A stretch of 64,000 nucleotides of DNA from Mucilaginibacter paludis DSM 18603 (GTDB taxonomy: Bacteria > Bacteroidota > Bacteroidia > Sphingobacteriales > Sphingobacteriaceae): assembly GCF_000166195.2 (NCBI RefSeq), contig NZ_CM001403.1:6714432-6778431 (forward strand), read 5' to 3'. The position numbers and the translations under genes were made by a program. Position 1 is the stretch's first letter, and every line of letters begins with the position of its first letter. Shown one piece after another: positions 54,338 to 64,000 of the stretch. Under the pieces are notes generated by a model. It was not told the DNA's origin and made no database searches. It saw only the letters and a program-made list of their open reading frames with translations.

Positions 54338-55558
54338 TTATTTAAACCTAATGGCCTTAACCGGCGATATGCTGCTCACCAGCATTGACGGAACAATGAG
54401 CACCAGCAAACAGATAACCAGTGTACCGATGTTAAGGAACACAATATCCTGCCAGTCGATCTGGATGGGCACAAAGCTCATGTAGTAGGATGCCTGGTCG
54501 AGCTTAAACAGGTGTGTTTTAAACTGCAGCATGCCCAGGCCCAGGCCAAACACATTACCTAACAAAAGGCCGAAGCCGATGAGGAAGAAAGCATTGGTTA
54601 AAAATATTTTCTGGATGGTCCAGTTGGTGGCGCCCATGGCTTTAAACATCCCAATCATGCTGGTACGCTCCAGGATCATGATCAGCAGGGCAGATATCAT
54701 GTTAATTACCGCCACCAATAACATCAATATCAATATAATACGGGTGTTAACATCCAATAGCTGCAACCAGTCGAAAATGGTTTGGTAGCTCTCGGTAATG
54801 GTAACCGAGCGCAAGGCCACCGGGATGATATTGCCGATAGCCGAATTAATATTGGTTAGCTGGTTAAAATCGGTCACCCGTATCTCGTAGCCACCAATCT
54901 GGTTATCGTTCCAGTTGTTGAGCCTTTTAATCAACGAGAGGTCGCCAATCACAAAGGTTTTATCAACTTCCTCTACGCCGATATCAAAAATGCCCACTAT
55001 CCTGAATTTACGTTTCCGTAAAGGCTCCTGTACAAAATACATTAAAAAATCATCACCAACTTTAAGCTTTAACCGGTTAGCGGTGTATTGTGATATCAGG
55101 ATCTGCTTCTGCGCATCAACCGGATCTTTAAAGTTAATTACGGTGCCCGTTACCAGCATCGCCTTGATAAAAGCCCAGTTGTAATGCTCATCTATCCCTT
55201 TCATCACCACGCCTTCAATTTCGTTATTGGCCTTGATGATGCCGTTTTTGGTAGCAAAAGGCGCTATGCTCACCAGCTGCCTGTTGGCCCTGCACCGGCT
55301 TACAAAGGTATCGTTAGCGGTAATGGGCGAGTTTTCGAACGAGGCATTTAAATCGAGCTTGGCAACCTGGATATCGCCCGCAAAGCCGCGGATCTTCTCG
55401 CGCACCTCGCTTTTAAAACCCTTCACTATCGCTACAGAAAGTATCATCACACCCAAACCGAGCATAATACCAATAATGGCAATGCGCACTATCAATTTAG
55501 AGAAGGTACGCTTGGAGCGGAACGAAATGCGGGAAGCTATGAAAGAAGCAAAATTCAA
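54338..55558 (-). CDS. LolC/LolE-like ABC transporter permease (FtsX family)
   Basis: The 406-residue inner-membrane protein has one N-terminal helix (IVRIAIIGIMLGLGVMILSV), a periplasmic domain (about residues 45-260) and three C-terminal helices (about 270-400, including AVINMISALLIMILERTSMIG and LKAIRFK-type end). This layout is that of the lipoprotein-releasing permease pair. The substrate is inferred from family; the ATPase partner is not in the window. Confidence 0.88.
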   Translation of the reverse strand: MNFASFIASRISFRSKRTFSKLIVRIAIIGIMLGLGVMILSVAIVKGFKSEVREKIRGFAGDIQVAKLDLNASFENSPITANDTFVSRCRANRQLVSIAPFATKNGIIKANNEIEGVVMKGIDEHYNWAFIKAMLVTGTVINFKDPVDAQKQILISQYTANRLKLKVGDDFLMYFVQEPLRKRKFRIVGIFDIGVEEVDKTFVIGDLSLIKRLNNWNDNQIGGYEIRVTDFNQLTNINSAIGNIIPVALRSVTITESYQTIFDWLQLLDVNTRIILILMLLVAVINMISALLIMILERTSMIGMFKAMGATNWTIQKIFLTNAFFLIGFGLLLGNVFGLGLGMLQFKTHLFKLDQASYYMSFVPIQIDWQDIVFLNIGTLVICLLVLIVPSMLVSSISPVKAIRFK

Positions 55559-55768
55559 GACAGGAAACGTTTTTTTTGTACTTTAGCAAATATGCGGATT
55601 TTTTTGTTGGTTCATAACGAGTTCGGCAGTTGAGGAAGCTTTGTTAACTACATCACGCGTTTTTTATCAAAATATCAAACCCGAAACAACATAGCCACAC
55701 AACCTAATAACTCAATAACATAATAACCAATAACAGCCTCATAAACAATAACCACTATTTAACACACA

Positions 55769-56689
55769 ATGATGAAGATAATATTTATGGGCACCCCGGA
55801 GTTTGCAGTAGCATCGTTAGATGCGCTGGTTAAGGCGGGCAACAATATAGTGGCTGTAATAACCGCGCCTGATAAACCGGCAGGCAGGGGGCAAAAAATA
55901 AACGAATCGGCGGTAAAACAATACGCGGTAAACAACGGCCTCAAAGTTTTGCAACCCGAAAAACTGCGGAACCCCGAATTTTTAGCCGAGCTGAAGGCTT
56001 TACAAGCCGACCTGCAGGTGGTAGTAGCCTTCCGGATGCTGCCCGAAGTGGTATGGAGCATGCCGCCCAAAGGCACCATTAACCTGCATGCCTCGTTATT
56101 ACCGCATTACCGTGGGGCCGCGCCTATTAACTGGGCGGTTATTAATGGCGAAAAACAGAGCGGCGTAAGCACTTTTTTTCTAAAACAGGAAATTGATACC
56201 GGCGATATTTTATTTACCGAGAGCGTACCCATTAGCGAAACCGATACCGCCGGCGACCTGCATGATACCCTGATGGCTACCGGAGCCGCCTTATTGGTTA
56301 AAACCGTTAAAGCCATTGAAACCGGCGACTACCAGGAACAGCCCCAGCAAGCTTTAGCCGAAGGCATTGAACTGAAACACGCCCCCAAAATATTTAAAGA
56401 AACCTGCGAAATAAGCTGGCTGCAATCTACCGAAAGTGTGTATAACCTGATCCGCGGGTTAAGCCCCTATCCTACGGCCTTTACAGTGCTGAACGGCAAA
56501 GTATTCAAGATATTTAAGGCCGATAAGCAAATGAGCGAGCCCGGCATATCAGCCGGTGGCTTTTTAACCGACCAGAAAACTTTTTTAAAATTTGCCTGCA
56601 CCGATGGCTTTATATGCCCCACAGATGTACAACTGGAAGGCAAAAAACGCATGGGCATTGAAGAGTTTTTGCGCGGCGTAAGATTATAA
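55769..56689 (+). CDS. fmt: Methionyl-tRNA formyltransferase
   Basis: The 306-residue enzyme formylates initiator Met-tRNA. MKIIFMGTPEFAV is at the start, the catalytic HASLLPHYRGAAPINW near residue 110 and GVSTFFLKQEIDTGDI follow, and a C-terminal domain contains FIRGLSPYPTAF-type sequence. The second of two adjacent ATG codons (55772) is the more typical start. Confidence 0.96.
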   Translation: MMKIIFMGTPEFAVASLDALVKAGNNIVAVITAPDKPAGRGQKINESAVKQYAVNNGLKVLQPEKLRNPEFLAELKALQADLQVVVAFRMLPEVVWSMPPKGTINLHASLLPHYRGAAPINWAVINGEKQSGVSTFFLKQEIDTGDILFTESVPISETDTAGDLHDTLMATGAALLVKTVKAIETGDYQEQPQQALAEGIELKHAPKIFKETCEISWLQSTESVYNLIRGLSPYPTAFTVLNGKVFKIFKADKQMSEPGISAGGFLTDQKTFLKFACTDGFICPTDVQLEGKKRMGIEEFLRGVRL

Positions 56690-57022
56690 TTTTTGGGGAT
56701 TACACTGATTTTATTTTTTGATTTCACCGATTCGATTTGGTGATTACACCGATGGGATGGTTTGGTGATTCTACGCGGTTTACCGTTAGTGCAAATCTTG
56801 GAGATCATCAATTAATATATGCCTTCCTAAATCCCTGTAATCAAAAATCATCTAATCAGTGAAATCACATTTACAATCGGTGTAATCCCAGAAAATCTAA
56901 TCAGTGAAATCACATTTACAATCGGTGTAATCCCAAAAAATCTAATCGGTGAAATCATATTATAATCGGTGTAATCTCAGAATAATGTACGATTTTTGCG
57001 GCAAACTGTAATTTGTTATTCC
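56690..57022. repeat. Intergenic region with 45-bp tandem repeats
   Basis: Three units of about 45 bp (56851-56895, 56896-56940, 56941-56982) contain TCTAATCAGTGAAATCA and AATCGGTGTAATC. Related GTGATTACACCGAT-like pieces precede them. No gene is seen in this 333-bp space. Confidence 0.65.
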
Positions 57023-57814
57023 ATGGCTTTAAATACACGTATAGCGCAGCTTAATCAAGAAATTGAACCCTTGCGCAATCAATTGATCAACCATCCCTTA
57101 TATAAAAGCATCAGCACTATTGATGATCTGCGCATCTTTATGGAGCATCATGTTTTTGCCGTGTGGGATTTTATGTCGCTGCTGAAATCGTTACAACAAA
57201 AACTTACCTGCGTTAACATCCCCTGGATACCGGTAGGCAGCGCCAATACCCGTTATTTAATTAACGAAATTGTGGCTGGCGAAGAAAGCGATATCGATCA
57301 GCATGGTAACCGCACCAGCCATTTTGAGCTTTATTTAAAAGCGATGGAACAAGCGGGTTGCAGCGAGCTGGCCATCAGTAATTTGCTGCGCGGACTTAAC
57401 GTCGGCACACCTGTTGACGCCGCGCTTAATGAGGAAGGAATTTTTACCCCCGCCCGGTTATTTGTGCAACATACCTTTAACATAATTAACCACACGCCCG
57501 ACTATATCCAGGCTGCCGTATTTACCTTCGGTCGCGAAGACCTGATCCCTTCCATGTTCATCAGCATGGTGAAAGAGATCAGCAAACAATTTCCAGGAAA
57601 GGTAGATACCCTGCTGTATTACCTGGAAAGGCACATTGAAGTTGACGGCGACCACCACTCGCAACTGGCCTACCAAATGACCACCGAACTTTGCGCCGAC
57701 GATGAAAGCCGCTGGCAACAAGCTACCGAAGCCGTAAAAGAAGCACTCCAGGCCCGTATTGATTTTTGGGACGGGATATTGGAAGCGATTTCTAAAACCA
57801 TGGTATCCCTATAA
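57023..57814 (+). CDS. DUF3050 (haem oxygenase-like fold) protein
   Basis: The 263-residue protein starts at ATG 57023 (MALNTRIAQLNQEIEPLR). It shows DUF3050 hallmarks: LRIFMEHHVFAVWDFMSLLK, EIVAGEESDIDQHGNRTSHFE and HIEVDGDHHSQLAY, His-rich helices of the haem oxygenase-like superfamily. Related proteins include metal-dependent oxidases, so a di-metal oxygenase role is possible but unproven. Confidence 0.88.
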   Translation: MALNTRIAQLNQEIEPLRNQLINHPLYKSISTIDDLRIFMEHHVFAVWDFMSLLKSLQQKLTCVNIPWIPVGSANTRYLINEIVAGEESDIDQHGNRTSHFELYLKAMEQAGCSELAISNLLRGLNVGTPVDAALNEEGIFTPARLFVQHTFNIINHTPDYIQAAVFTFGREDLIPSMFISMVKEISKQFPGKVDTLLYYLERHIEVDGDHHSQLAYQMTTELCADDESRWQQATEAVKEALQARIDFWDGILEAISKTMVSL

Positions 57815-58347
57815 GAGAGAACGGGGTGGTGAGGTGCGTTTGCGGTTTGGTAATGAGCTGTAGATAATAAACATCAACCTTCACTATTTTTTCCTCTCTC
57901 TAAAACGATGTCATCCCGACCGGAGGGAGGGACCTTTTACGCCTGACAGGTATACTGGGGCCCTTCTGCGCACGCTCGTTATGCCGCACACTATCGCTCG
58001 CAAAAGGTCCCTCGTACCTCGGGATGACAGGGTGTTGAGGTGAGGTGCAGTCCTGATTTGGTAATCAACTATAGATAAATAAAAATCGACTTTGCTATTT
58101 TTTTCCTCTCTCTAAAACGATGTCATCCCGACCGGAGGGAGGGATCTTTTACGCCCGACAGATATACTATAGGCTTCCTTCGCATGCTTGTTATGCCGCA
58201 CACTCATCGCTCGCAAAAGGTCCCTCGTACCTCGGGATGACAGGGTGGTGAAGTGCGTTCCTGATTTGGTAATCAGCTATTAAATAATAAACCTTTACAG
58301 GATTCTTCCCACCTCCTTCTGCGGACTACATCGTCAGAAAAACGGAC
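57815..58347. repeat. Two 212-bp tandem copies of a dispersed palindromic repeat
   Basis: In the first copy TGTCATCCCG at 57909 pairs with CGGGATGACA at 58020-58029; in the second 58121 pairs with 58233-58242. The arms enclose AAAAGGTCCCTC-type sequence. Related single copies lie near 37363-37412 and 60741-60790. The region has no gene. Confidence 0.7.
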
Positions 58348-59184
58348 CTACACCTTATTCAACTCATCAATCAGCAACTTGCTGGTTTCGTTAAAATAGC
58401 GTTTGCGGCCAAAGCCCATTACCCATTGTATGCCGCGGCTGGCGTTGGTTAAAAAAACCTCGTCGGCCTGGTTGAGTATCTCGGGGTCCAGCTGGGCCTC
58501 AATCATCGGGATGTTGTTTGCTATGGCCAGCCCCATTACCACCTGCCGCATTACGCCGCTTATGCAGCCTTCGCTCAGGGCCGGGGTGTATAGCTGGTTT
58601 TGGTACAGCACAAACACGTTGGCACTAATGGTTTCGCATAAAAAACCATACTGATTACAGATAAAGGCGTCGTCCAGTTTATTTTGAGCCTTAAAAAGGC
58701 CCGCCATTACAAATAAAAGGGAGTTGCAGGTTTTGTAGTTTGATAAAATATTAACTGGCTTGGGCATGTCCTGGTACATATCCATAATCAGGCCGCGCGT
58801 ATTTAAAAAGTAACGGGGCTCATCAACGGGTTGTAGCTCCAGGCAGTAAGCCATTTTATTTTGCGTGGGCGTGTACAAACCTTCGGCATCCCGGTAAACG
58901 GTTAAACGCAGGCGGCCATGCTTTACTTTGTTGCGGCTGGCTAACTCTTCGGCCTTCTCTTTTAAAAAGTAAGCATCCATTTGCGAGTAGCCGTCGATAT
59001 GCAGCGCTTTCATCCCTTTTTGCAGGCGCTCGGCATGCAGGTCAACAAATTTCAAGCGGCCCTTCATCAGGCGCATGCTTTCAAACAAACCGTCGCCGTA
59101 CTTAAAACCACGATTACCAATAGTGAGCAGCTTACTATCAGCCGGTAAAATTTCGCCGTTATAATTGATAAAAGTTGGAGTCAT
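58348..59184 (-). CDS. Class IV aminotransferase (PabC/IlvE/D-amino-acid type)
   Basis: The 278-residue PLP enzyme has NGEILPADSKLLTIGNRGFKYGDGLFE at the N-terminus (shown in part), the PLP Lys in LSNYKTCN and ETISANVFV near residue 190. These fit 4-amino-4-deoxychorismate lyase, branched-chain or D-amino-acid aminotransferase. The substrate cannot be settled from motifs. Confidence 0.85.
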   Translation of the reverse strand: MTPTFINYNGEILPADSKLLTIGNRGFKYGDGLFESMRLMKGRLKFVDLHAERLQKGMKALHIDGYSQMDAYFLKEKAEELASRNKVKHGRLRLTVYRDAEGLYTPTQNKMAYCLELQPVDEPRYFLNTRGLIMDMYQDMPKPVNILSNYKTCNSLLFVMAGLFKAQNKLDDAFICNQYGFLCETISANVFVLYQNQLYTPALSEGCISGVMRQVVMGLAIANNIPMIEAQLDPEILNQADEVFLTNASRGIQWVMGFGRKRYFNETSKLLIDELNKV

Positions 59185-59205
59185 TTAACAGTTTGTAACA
59201 CAAAA

Positions 59206-60249
59206 TTAACCAATTTGATCTGCTGGCGACGACATATATTTTTGCCACTTCTCTAACACCGCCACAAAGTCCTGAGGCAAAGGGGCTTCAAAATGGACGC
59301 GCTTCCGGGCGGTAGGGTGTACAAAGCCCAGGGTTTGGGCGTGCAAGGCCTGCCGGGGCATCAGGGCAAAGCAATTTTCAACAAACTGTTTGTACTTGTT
59401 AAACAGCGTACCCTTTAAAATATGATCGCCACCGTAGGTAGCATCGCTAAAAAGCGGGTGGCCTATATGCTTCATGTGTGCACGTATCTGGTGTGTGCGG
59501 CCTGTTTCAAGTTCGCACTCAATCAGGGTAACGTACGTCATGCGTTGCAAAACCCGGTAATGGGTAACAGACCATTTTCCTTTTTCGGGATCATCGTAGA
59601 TAGACATTACGCGCCTGTCTTTGATGCTGCGCCCTATATAGCCGGTAACGGTACCGTCGATTTCCAGGTCGCCCCATACCAGGGCGAGGTATTTGCGGGC
59701 AATGGTATGCTCGTAAAACTGCCGGGCAAGCCAGGTCATGGAGCGCTCGTTTTTGCTGATGAGCAACAAGCCAGAAGTATCCTTATCAATGCGGTGCACC
59801 AGTCCGGGCCGCCCATCGTTGCCGGGCAGGGTAGGCAATTGCTGAAAGTGGTATACCAAACCGTTAACCAGCGTGCCGGTGTAATTATTATAACCGGGGT
59901 GCACTACCAGGCCGGCCGGCTTGTTTACCACCAGTACATCATCATCTTCATAAACAATATCCAGCGGAATATTTTCCGGATAAACCTCCGTATCGCGCGG
60001 CGGATGCGGCAACACTACCGAAATAACGTCCAGCGGCTTAACTTTATAGCTCGATTTAATGGCCTTATCGTTAACCAGCACGTTACCCAGCTCAATAGCG
60101 TTTTGAATGCGGTTACGCGACGCGTTTTCAACCCGGTGCATCAAAAACTTGTCAATCCGCAGCAACGACTGGCCCTTATCCACCACTATCCGTAAATGCT
60201 CATACAGGTCCTGCTCTTCCTGCTCAAATAATTCAGCTTCCTGGTTCAT
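59206..60249 (-). CDS. rluD: RluA/RluD-family 23S rRNA pseudouridine synthase
   Basis: The 347-residue enzyme has an N-terminal S4 RNA-binding domain (LRIDKFLMHRVENASRNRIQ) and the catalytic HRIDKDTSGLLL near residue 155, with TGRTHQIRAHMKHIGHP near 255. RluD is the closest description. The stop is 21 nt from the following aminotransferase gene, so the two may be co-transcribed. Confidence 0.92.
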   Translation of the reverse strand: MNQEAELFEQEEQDLYEHLRIVVDKGQSLLRIDKFLMHRVENASRNRIQNAIELGNVLVNDKAIKSSYKVKPLDVISVVLPHPPRDTEVYPENIPLDIVYEDDDVLVVNKPAGLVVHPGYNNYTGTLVNGLVYHFQQLPTLPGNDGRPGLVHRIDKDTSGLLLISKNERSMTWLARQFYEHTIARKYLALVWGDLEIDGTVTGYIGRSIKDRRVMSIYDDPEKGKWSVTHYRVLQRMTYVTLIECELETGRTHQIRAHMKHIGHPLFSDATYGGDHILKGTLFNKYKQFVENCFALMPRQALHAQTLGFVHPTARKRVHFEAPLPQDFVAVLEKWQKYMSSPADQIG

Positions 60250-60889
60250 CGCCGCAAAAATACTTAATTTGCTAAGTTTATAATCAATATAAAAAAATGT
60301 TAGTTTTGAGGGTGGGGTTCTTAGCCGGGAGTGGGGAGTAAGTACAATGAATAAGCCGCATCAAAAAACACGTCGTGCGTGGCCATGCCGCACGTCCTTC
60401 GAGGGGCCTCAGGATGACAGCCTTCACGCACAGAAAAAGAACGTCACGACAAGTAATGGACCCAGCCAACCGGAAAAAAACAGAGATGACGTTTGAACCT
60501 CGCAGACCGTTAGGTGCAGAAAGAAAGTGCGCAAAAGCCTGACTGCACGCCGGGCCGGGAGCTGGCCTGTGGGCGGAAGGATCGGGCAGTCTTGACTTTT
60601 TTGGTTCTTTTTGTGTCAAGACAAAAAGAACAAAGCCATTCCCGCGGCGTTTGAGCGGGCCGATGCTCTAAATTAAGAATACTGATTGTAAGAGCCAAAA
60701 TAGACACATTGACAATCAGCGCACCCGATATGCTGCATACTTATCGCGCGCAAAAGATCCCTCCCTCCGGTCGGGATGACATAATGGAGAGGAATACAGC
60801 ATTGATAATCAGTAACTTAAGAATGTATCATTATAAACCACTATTGAACTAATGCTTACTATAAATTCCCAACCTAAAAATTACGCCCT
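60250..60889. repeat. Repeat-filled intergenic region
   Basis: This is 640 bp without a gene. It holds a GC-rich block at 60527-60600 (copies at 37036 and, inverted, 53868), a block at 60641-60789 (copy at 37267) and the AAAAGATCCCTC half of the palindromic family. Confidence 0.6.
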
Positions 60890-61780
60890 TTGATAGATCT
60901 TGAAATTTACAGTCCGGTTCAAAAAATCAATCACCCGGTTTTTACCGAACGCGACCTCCATGTTTTTATTAAGCGCGACGACCTGATTCATCCATTAATA
61001 TCGGGCAATAAGTGGCGCAAGCTCAAATACGTGCTAAAAAAGGCCTTCGAGCAAAATAAAAACCACCTGGTAACCTTTGGCGGCGCATACTCCAATCACT
61101 TATTAGCCACAGCGGCGGCGGCGGCCTTATTTGGTTTTAAGGCCACCGGCATTGTACGGGGCGAAGAGGTTGACAATTCGCACTTATTTTTGTGCCGTTT
61201 ACACGGGATGAAATTAATTTTTACCGACAGGGAAAGCTACCGCCACAAACCAGATTTATTTAACCGGCATTTTGGTAACGATGAGCAGGCCTTTTTTATT
61301 GACGAAGGTGGTGCGTCAGCAGAGGGAGCCCTGGGTTGCAGCGAACTGCTGGACGAACTAATACAGCCCTACGATGATATTTTTTGCGCCTGCGGAACTG
61401 GCACTACTGCAGCCGGAATTTTGAACGGAATAGGCAAGCACCAACTGAACACCCATTTGCATGCTATACCGGTTTTTAAAAACGGCGCCTTTATAGCCAC
61501 CGAAATGGAAAGATATTTAACCTATCCCCTGCCCTACAGTTTGCACACCGAATATCACTTTGGCGGCTATGCCAAAACAACCCCGGAGTTAATCCAATTT
61601 ATTGAACGGTTTGTGGCATCAACCGGGATATTGATAGAACCCGTGTATACCGGCAAAATGATGTACAGCCTTGTTGATCTGGCAGCGAAGGGCCACTTTA
61701 AACCCGGCAGCCATATATTGGCCATTCATACCGGCGGAATTTTGGGTTTATTGGGGATGACAGGCAAGTTTAATGTTTAA
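60890..61780 (+). CDS. ACC deaminase/D-cysteine desulfhydrase-like PLP enzyme
   Basis: The 296-residue protein starts at TTG 60890 (MIDLEIYSPVQKINHP). The PLP Lys is in ISGNKWRKLKYVL near residue 45, followed by TFGGAYSNHLLATAAAA. The family covers 1-aminocyclopropane-1-carboxylate deaminase and D-cysteine desulfhydrase; the residues that tell them apart were not examined in detail. Confidence 0.85.
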   Translation: MIDLEIYSPVQKINHPVFTERDLHVFIKRDDLIHPLISGNKWRKLKYVLKKAFEQNKNHLVTFGGAYSNHLLATAAAAALFGFKATGIVRGEEVDNSHLFLCRLHGMKLIFTDRESYRHKPDLFNRHFGNDEQAFFIDEGGASAEGALGCSELLDELIQPYDDIFCACGTGTTAAGILNGIGKHQLNTHLHAIPVFKNGAFIATEMERYLTYPLPYSLHTEYHFGGYAKTTPELIQFIERFVASTGILIEPVYTGKMMYSLVDLAAKGHFKPGSHILAIHTGGILGLLGMTGKFNV

Positions 61781-61971
61781 ATTATGCAAAAACCTGTTTA
61801 AAACAAGATCAAATTATACACAACGGATCAAAATATATTTATACCGGCATTAAGGTTTGGTACAAAAAGTAAGTTTAAACAGTTTAAAGTTACTTTTTGA
61901 GTGACCGGTTCAAATATGCCCAAATTTGCGTTAGTTAACGGTTTTTGATAGATTTGAAAAACTACTATTGT

Positions 61972-63297
61972 ATGTATAATCTATCTGTTACACCTGCCAA
62001 TGTTCATTCCGTTTTAGAAAAACATATTCTGGCCGACGGCTTCGACCTTATTTTTGATATGGAAAAAAGCCAGGGCGCGTACATTTACGATTCAAAATAT
62101 AAGCGCACCCTGCTTGATTTTTTTACCTGCTTTGCATCGGTTCCACTGGGCTACAACCATCCCAAAATGGTTAACGATGAAGAGTTTAAAAAAAGCCTGA
62201 TGCTGGCGGCCTTAACCAACCCATCCAACTCAGATATCTATACCACGCAATACGCACAGTTTATCAAAATTTTTGGCGAGGTGGGCATACCCGAATACCT
62301 GCCCCACGCCTTTTTTATTTCGGGAGGCGGCCTTGCTGTTGAAAATGCGCTTAAAGTTGCGATGGACTGGAAGGTGCAGAAAAATTTTGCCAGGGGATAC
62401 AGCACCGAAAAAGGTTTTAAAGTGATCCATTTTGAAAACGCTTTTCATGGCCGCACAGGTTATACCATGAGCCTCACCAATACATCGCCCGAAAAAACAC
62501 AAAGGTACGCCCAGTTTGACTGGCCCCGGGTATCTGTACCGGTGATGCGTTTCCCGGTTACGGATGCAGGTCATGAAGATTTGCTGCAAAGAGAAGCTAT
62601 ATCGATAGGGCAGATTAAAAAGGCCTTTCAAGATAATAAAGATGATGTTTGCGCCATTATTATTGAGCCCATCCAGTCGGAAGGCGGCGACAACCACGTA
62701 AGGCGGGAGTTTTTAGAGCAGTTACGCCACCTGGCGGATGAAAACGAGGCCATGCTGATTTATGATGAGATACAAACCGGCGTTGGCCTTACCGGCAAAT
62801 TTTGGTGTCACGAGCATTTTGGCGAAAACGCCAGGCCCGATATTTTAGCTTTTGGCAAAAAGATGCAGGTTTGCGGCATACTGGTAGGCAAAAAGGTGGA
62901 TGAGGTAACCGATAATGTTTTTAATATTCCATCGCGTATTAACTCCACATGGGGCGGCAGCCTGGTGGATATGGTGCGCGCAACTAAAATATTAGAAATT
63001 ATAAAGGAAGACGGCCTTTGCAGCAAGGCCCAAATAAACGGCGATTATTTACAAAGCGAATTATTAACCCTGTCGGAAAAATACAATATCATAAGCAATG
63101 TACGCGGGCGTGGACTTTTAACTGCATTTGATTTCCCCGACAGGGAAACGCGCGATAAATTTATTTACGATGGTTTACAGCATAATGTGATGTTTTTGGG
63201 TTGCGGCAGCCGTACCATCCGGTTTAGGCCGGCACTCAACATGACTCAAAATCACATAAATGAAGGCCTGGAAGTGATGAAAAAAATATTGTTGTAA
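61972..63297 (+). CDS. lat: L-lysine 6-transaminase
   Basis: Starting at ATG 61972 (MYNLSVTPANVHSVLEKH) gives 441 residues. It matches the lysine epsilon-aminotransferase type of class III PLP enzymes: FFISGGGLAVENALKVAMDW, IIIEPIQSEGGDNH, YDEIQTGVGLTGKFW and the PLP Lys in FGKKMQ. It makes 2-aminoadipate 6-semialdehyde from lysine. A TTG nine codons earlier (61945) is the alternative start. Confidence 0.9.
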   Translation: MYNLSVTPANVHSVLEKHILADGFDLIFDMEKSQGAYIYDSKYKRTLLDFFTCFASVPLGYNHPKMVNDEEFKKSLMLAALTNPSNSDIYTTQYAQFIKIFGEVGIPEYLPHAFFISGGGLAVENALKVAMDWKVQKNFARGYSTEKGFKVIHFENAFHGRTGYTMSLTNTSPEKTQRYAQFDWPRVSVPVMRFPVTDAGHEDLLQREAISIGQIKKAFQDNKDDVCAIIIEPIQSEGGDNHVRREFLEQLRHLADENEAMLIYDEIQTGVGLTGKFWCHEHFGENARPDILAFGKKMQVCGILVGKKVDEVTDNVFNIPSRINSTWGGSLVDMVRATKILEIIKEDGLCSKAQINGDYLQSELLTLSEKYNIISNVRGRGLLTAFDFPDRETRDKFIYDGLQHNVMFLGCGSRTIRFRPALNMTQNHINEGLEVMKKILL

Positions 63298-63488
63298 TTA
63301 AAATATTATACCCTGGTTACCCTTAGATAAAATTTATGTAATTTTTTTTATTATAATAACAATTTTACTGATATTAAACGTTGATTAGTAGTATAATTGC
63401 TGAATATGTATGATTCATATCCCCGTTTTATACATAGAAGCTGTTCTTTAAACACAAATAACTAATAATCAACAAATTACTAATTGTC

Positions 63489-63947
63489 ATGAGCAAACAC
63501 ACCGAAAAATTAAGAAAACAATTGTTAGAAATTTCAGAAGTTGTAAACGCATTCCGATCAGAAGCCGTGCAGGTTAAAATTATTGACAGGCTGCTTGATA
63601 GTATTATGGAAGGTGAAAGGCACGATACCGACGGAGATTTTGCTAAAATGCAAGAACGCCGTAACAGGAAGCTGAAAGGCGAATCAGGCGAAGATGATGG
63701 AGCCGACAGCCGCATCAGGGGCCGTAAAAAACCTGGTGCTACAAAAATTTTAAATCAAATTATCCATACCGACTTTTTTGATGTCCCCAGATCAATAGCC
63801 GCTATTGCTAATTATTGTAAAGAACAATATGATTCTGATTTTAAAACGTCAGAGTTATCTGGTATCCTGCTTAAACTTTCAAACGAAAGCAAATTGAAAC
63901 GTGAAAGAAATACCGACAACAACCGGTTTGATTACGTAAAATTTTAA
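63489..63947 (+). CDS. Hypothetical protein with possible winged-helix C-terminus
   Basis: The 152-residue protein has a helical N-terminus (SKHTEKLRKQLLEISEVVN), an acidic/basic linker (EDDGADSRIRGRKK) and a C-terminal part with FKTSELSGILLKLSNESKLKR and NRFDYVKF. The C-terminus recalls the winged-helix units of the proteins at 14501 and 15488. No family is known to me. It is a single gene with its own terminator. Confidence 0.65.
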   Translation: MSKHTEKLRKQLLEISEVVNAFRSEAVQVKIIDRLLDSIMEGERHDTDGDFAKMQERRNRKLKGESGEDDGADSRIRGRKKPGATKILNQIIHTDFFDVPRSIAAIANYCKEQYDSDFKTSELSGILLKLSNESKLKRERNTDNNRFDYVKF

Positions 63948-63960
63948 TAAAAAATTACAA

Positions 63961-63994
63961 AGCCGGTATACATCCCCATATACCGGCTTTTTTT
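63961..63994 (+). terminator. Rho-independent terminator
   Basis: A perfect 10-bp stem (AGCCGGTATA with TATACCGGCT), an 8-nt loop and seven T residues lie 14 bp after the stop of the 152-residue gene. Confidence 0.9.
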
Positions 63995-64000
63995 ATACAA

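Noticed and set aside
56851..56982. CRISPR array
   Set aside because: The three 45-bp units are repeats throughout with no distinct spacers and no cas genes nearby.

Overview
The window looks like a Bacteroidota chromosome, most likely family Sphingobacteriaceae (Mucilaginibacter or Pedobacter-like). The reasons are gene content (RibBA fusion, L-lysine 6-transaminase, DUF3050 protein, reg_prop/Y_Y_Y hybrid kinase, large TamB), translation starts that seldom have a Shine-Dalgarno sequence, and moderate GC. This placement is inferred from recognisable families, not from a database search.

Region 1 (1-13.4 kb) is mobile-element DNA. It holds the edge of a mobC gene facing left and a divergent TraG/VirD4-like coupling protein. 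Behind them lies AT-rich cargo: a caspase-fold-like lipoprotein, two small exported proteins, two decayed fragments of a second traG 3' end, and a zinc-ribbon gene whose first zinc-ligand Cys codon is TGA, followed by a membrane protein. Next come a P4-type integrase, a PHP-SMC-like ATPase (candidate phage defence), a helix-turn-helix gene, a Toprim primase, two zinc-knuckle proteins, and a helix-turn-helix/charged-protein pair next to a tRNA-Met gene.

Region 2 (13.445-33.294 kb) is an integrated mobilizable element bounded by perfect 51-bp direct repeats that copy the 5' half of tRNA-Met. Its layout is a mirror image of region 1: helix-turn-helix/charged pair, cargo with a P4-type integrase, traG divergent from mobC, then a relaxase. 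Cargo includes a winged-helix/HEPN-like gene pair, AlpA, a toxin-like protein with a possible immunity or antitoxin partner, a second type of coupling protein, a serine recombinase followed directly by a Cys-containing 66-aa peptide and a radical SAM/SPASM enzyme (a probable RiPP cassette), a RelE-like toxin-antitoxin pair, and the element's own tyrosine integrase next to the right att site. No mating-pore genes are visible, so transfer probably depends on a helper system.

Region 3 (33.3-64 kb) is ordinary chromosome: START-domain protein, LptF/G-like permease, ribBA, tamB, tsaD, a hybrid histidine kinase, glyoxalase-like protein, small lipoprotein, aconitase, LolC/E-like permease, fmt, DUF3050 protein, class IV aminotransferase, RluD-like pseudouridine synthase, ACC deaminase-like enzyme and lysine 6-transaminase. 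Its intergenic spaces are full of dispersed repeat families. One palindromic repeat has been split by an IS4-family insertion sequence (52164-53692) whose transposase carries a +1 frameshift.
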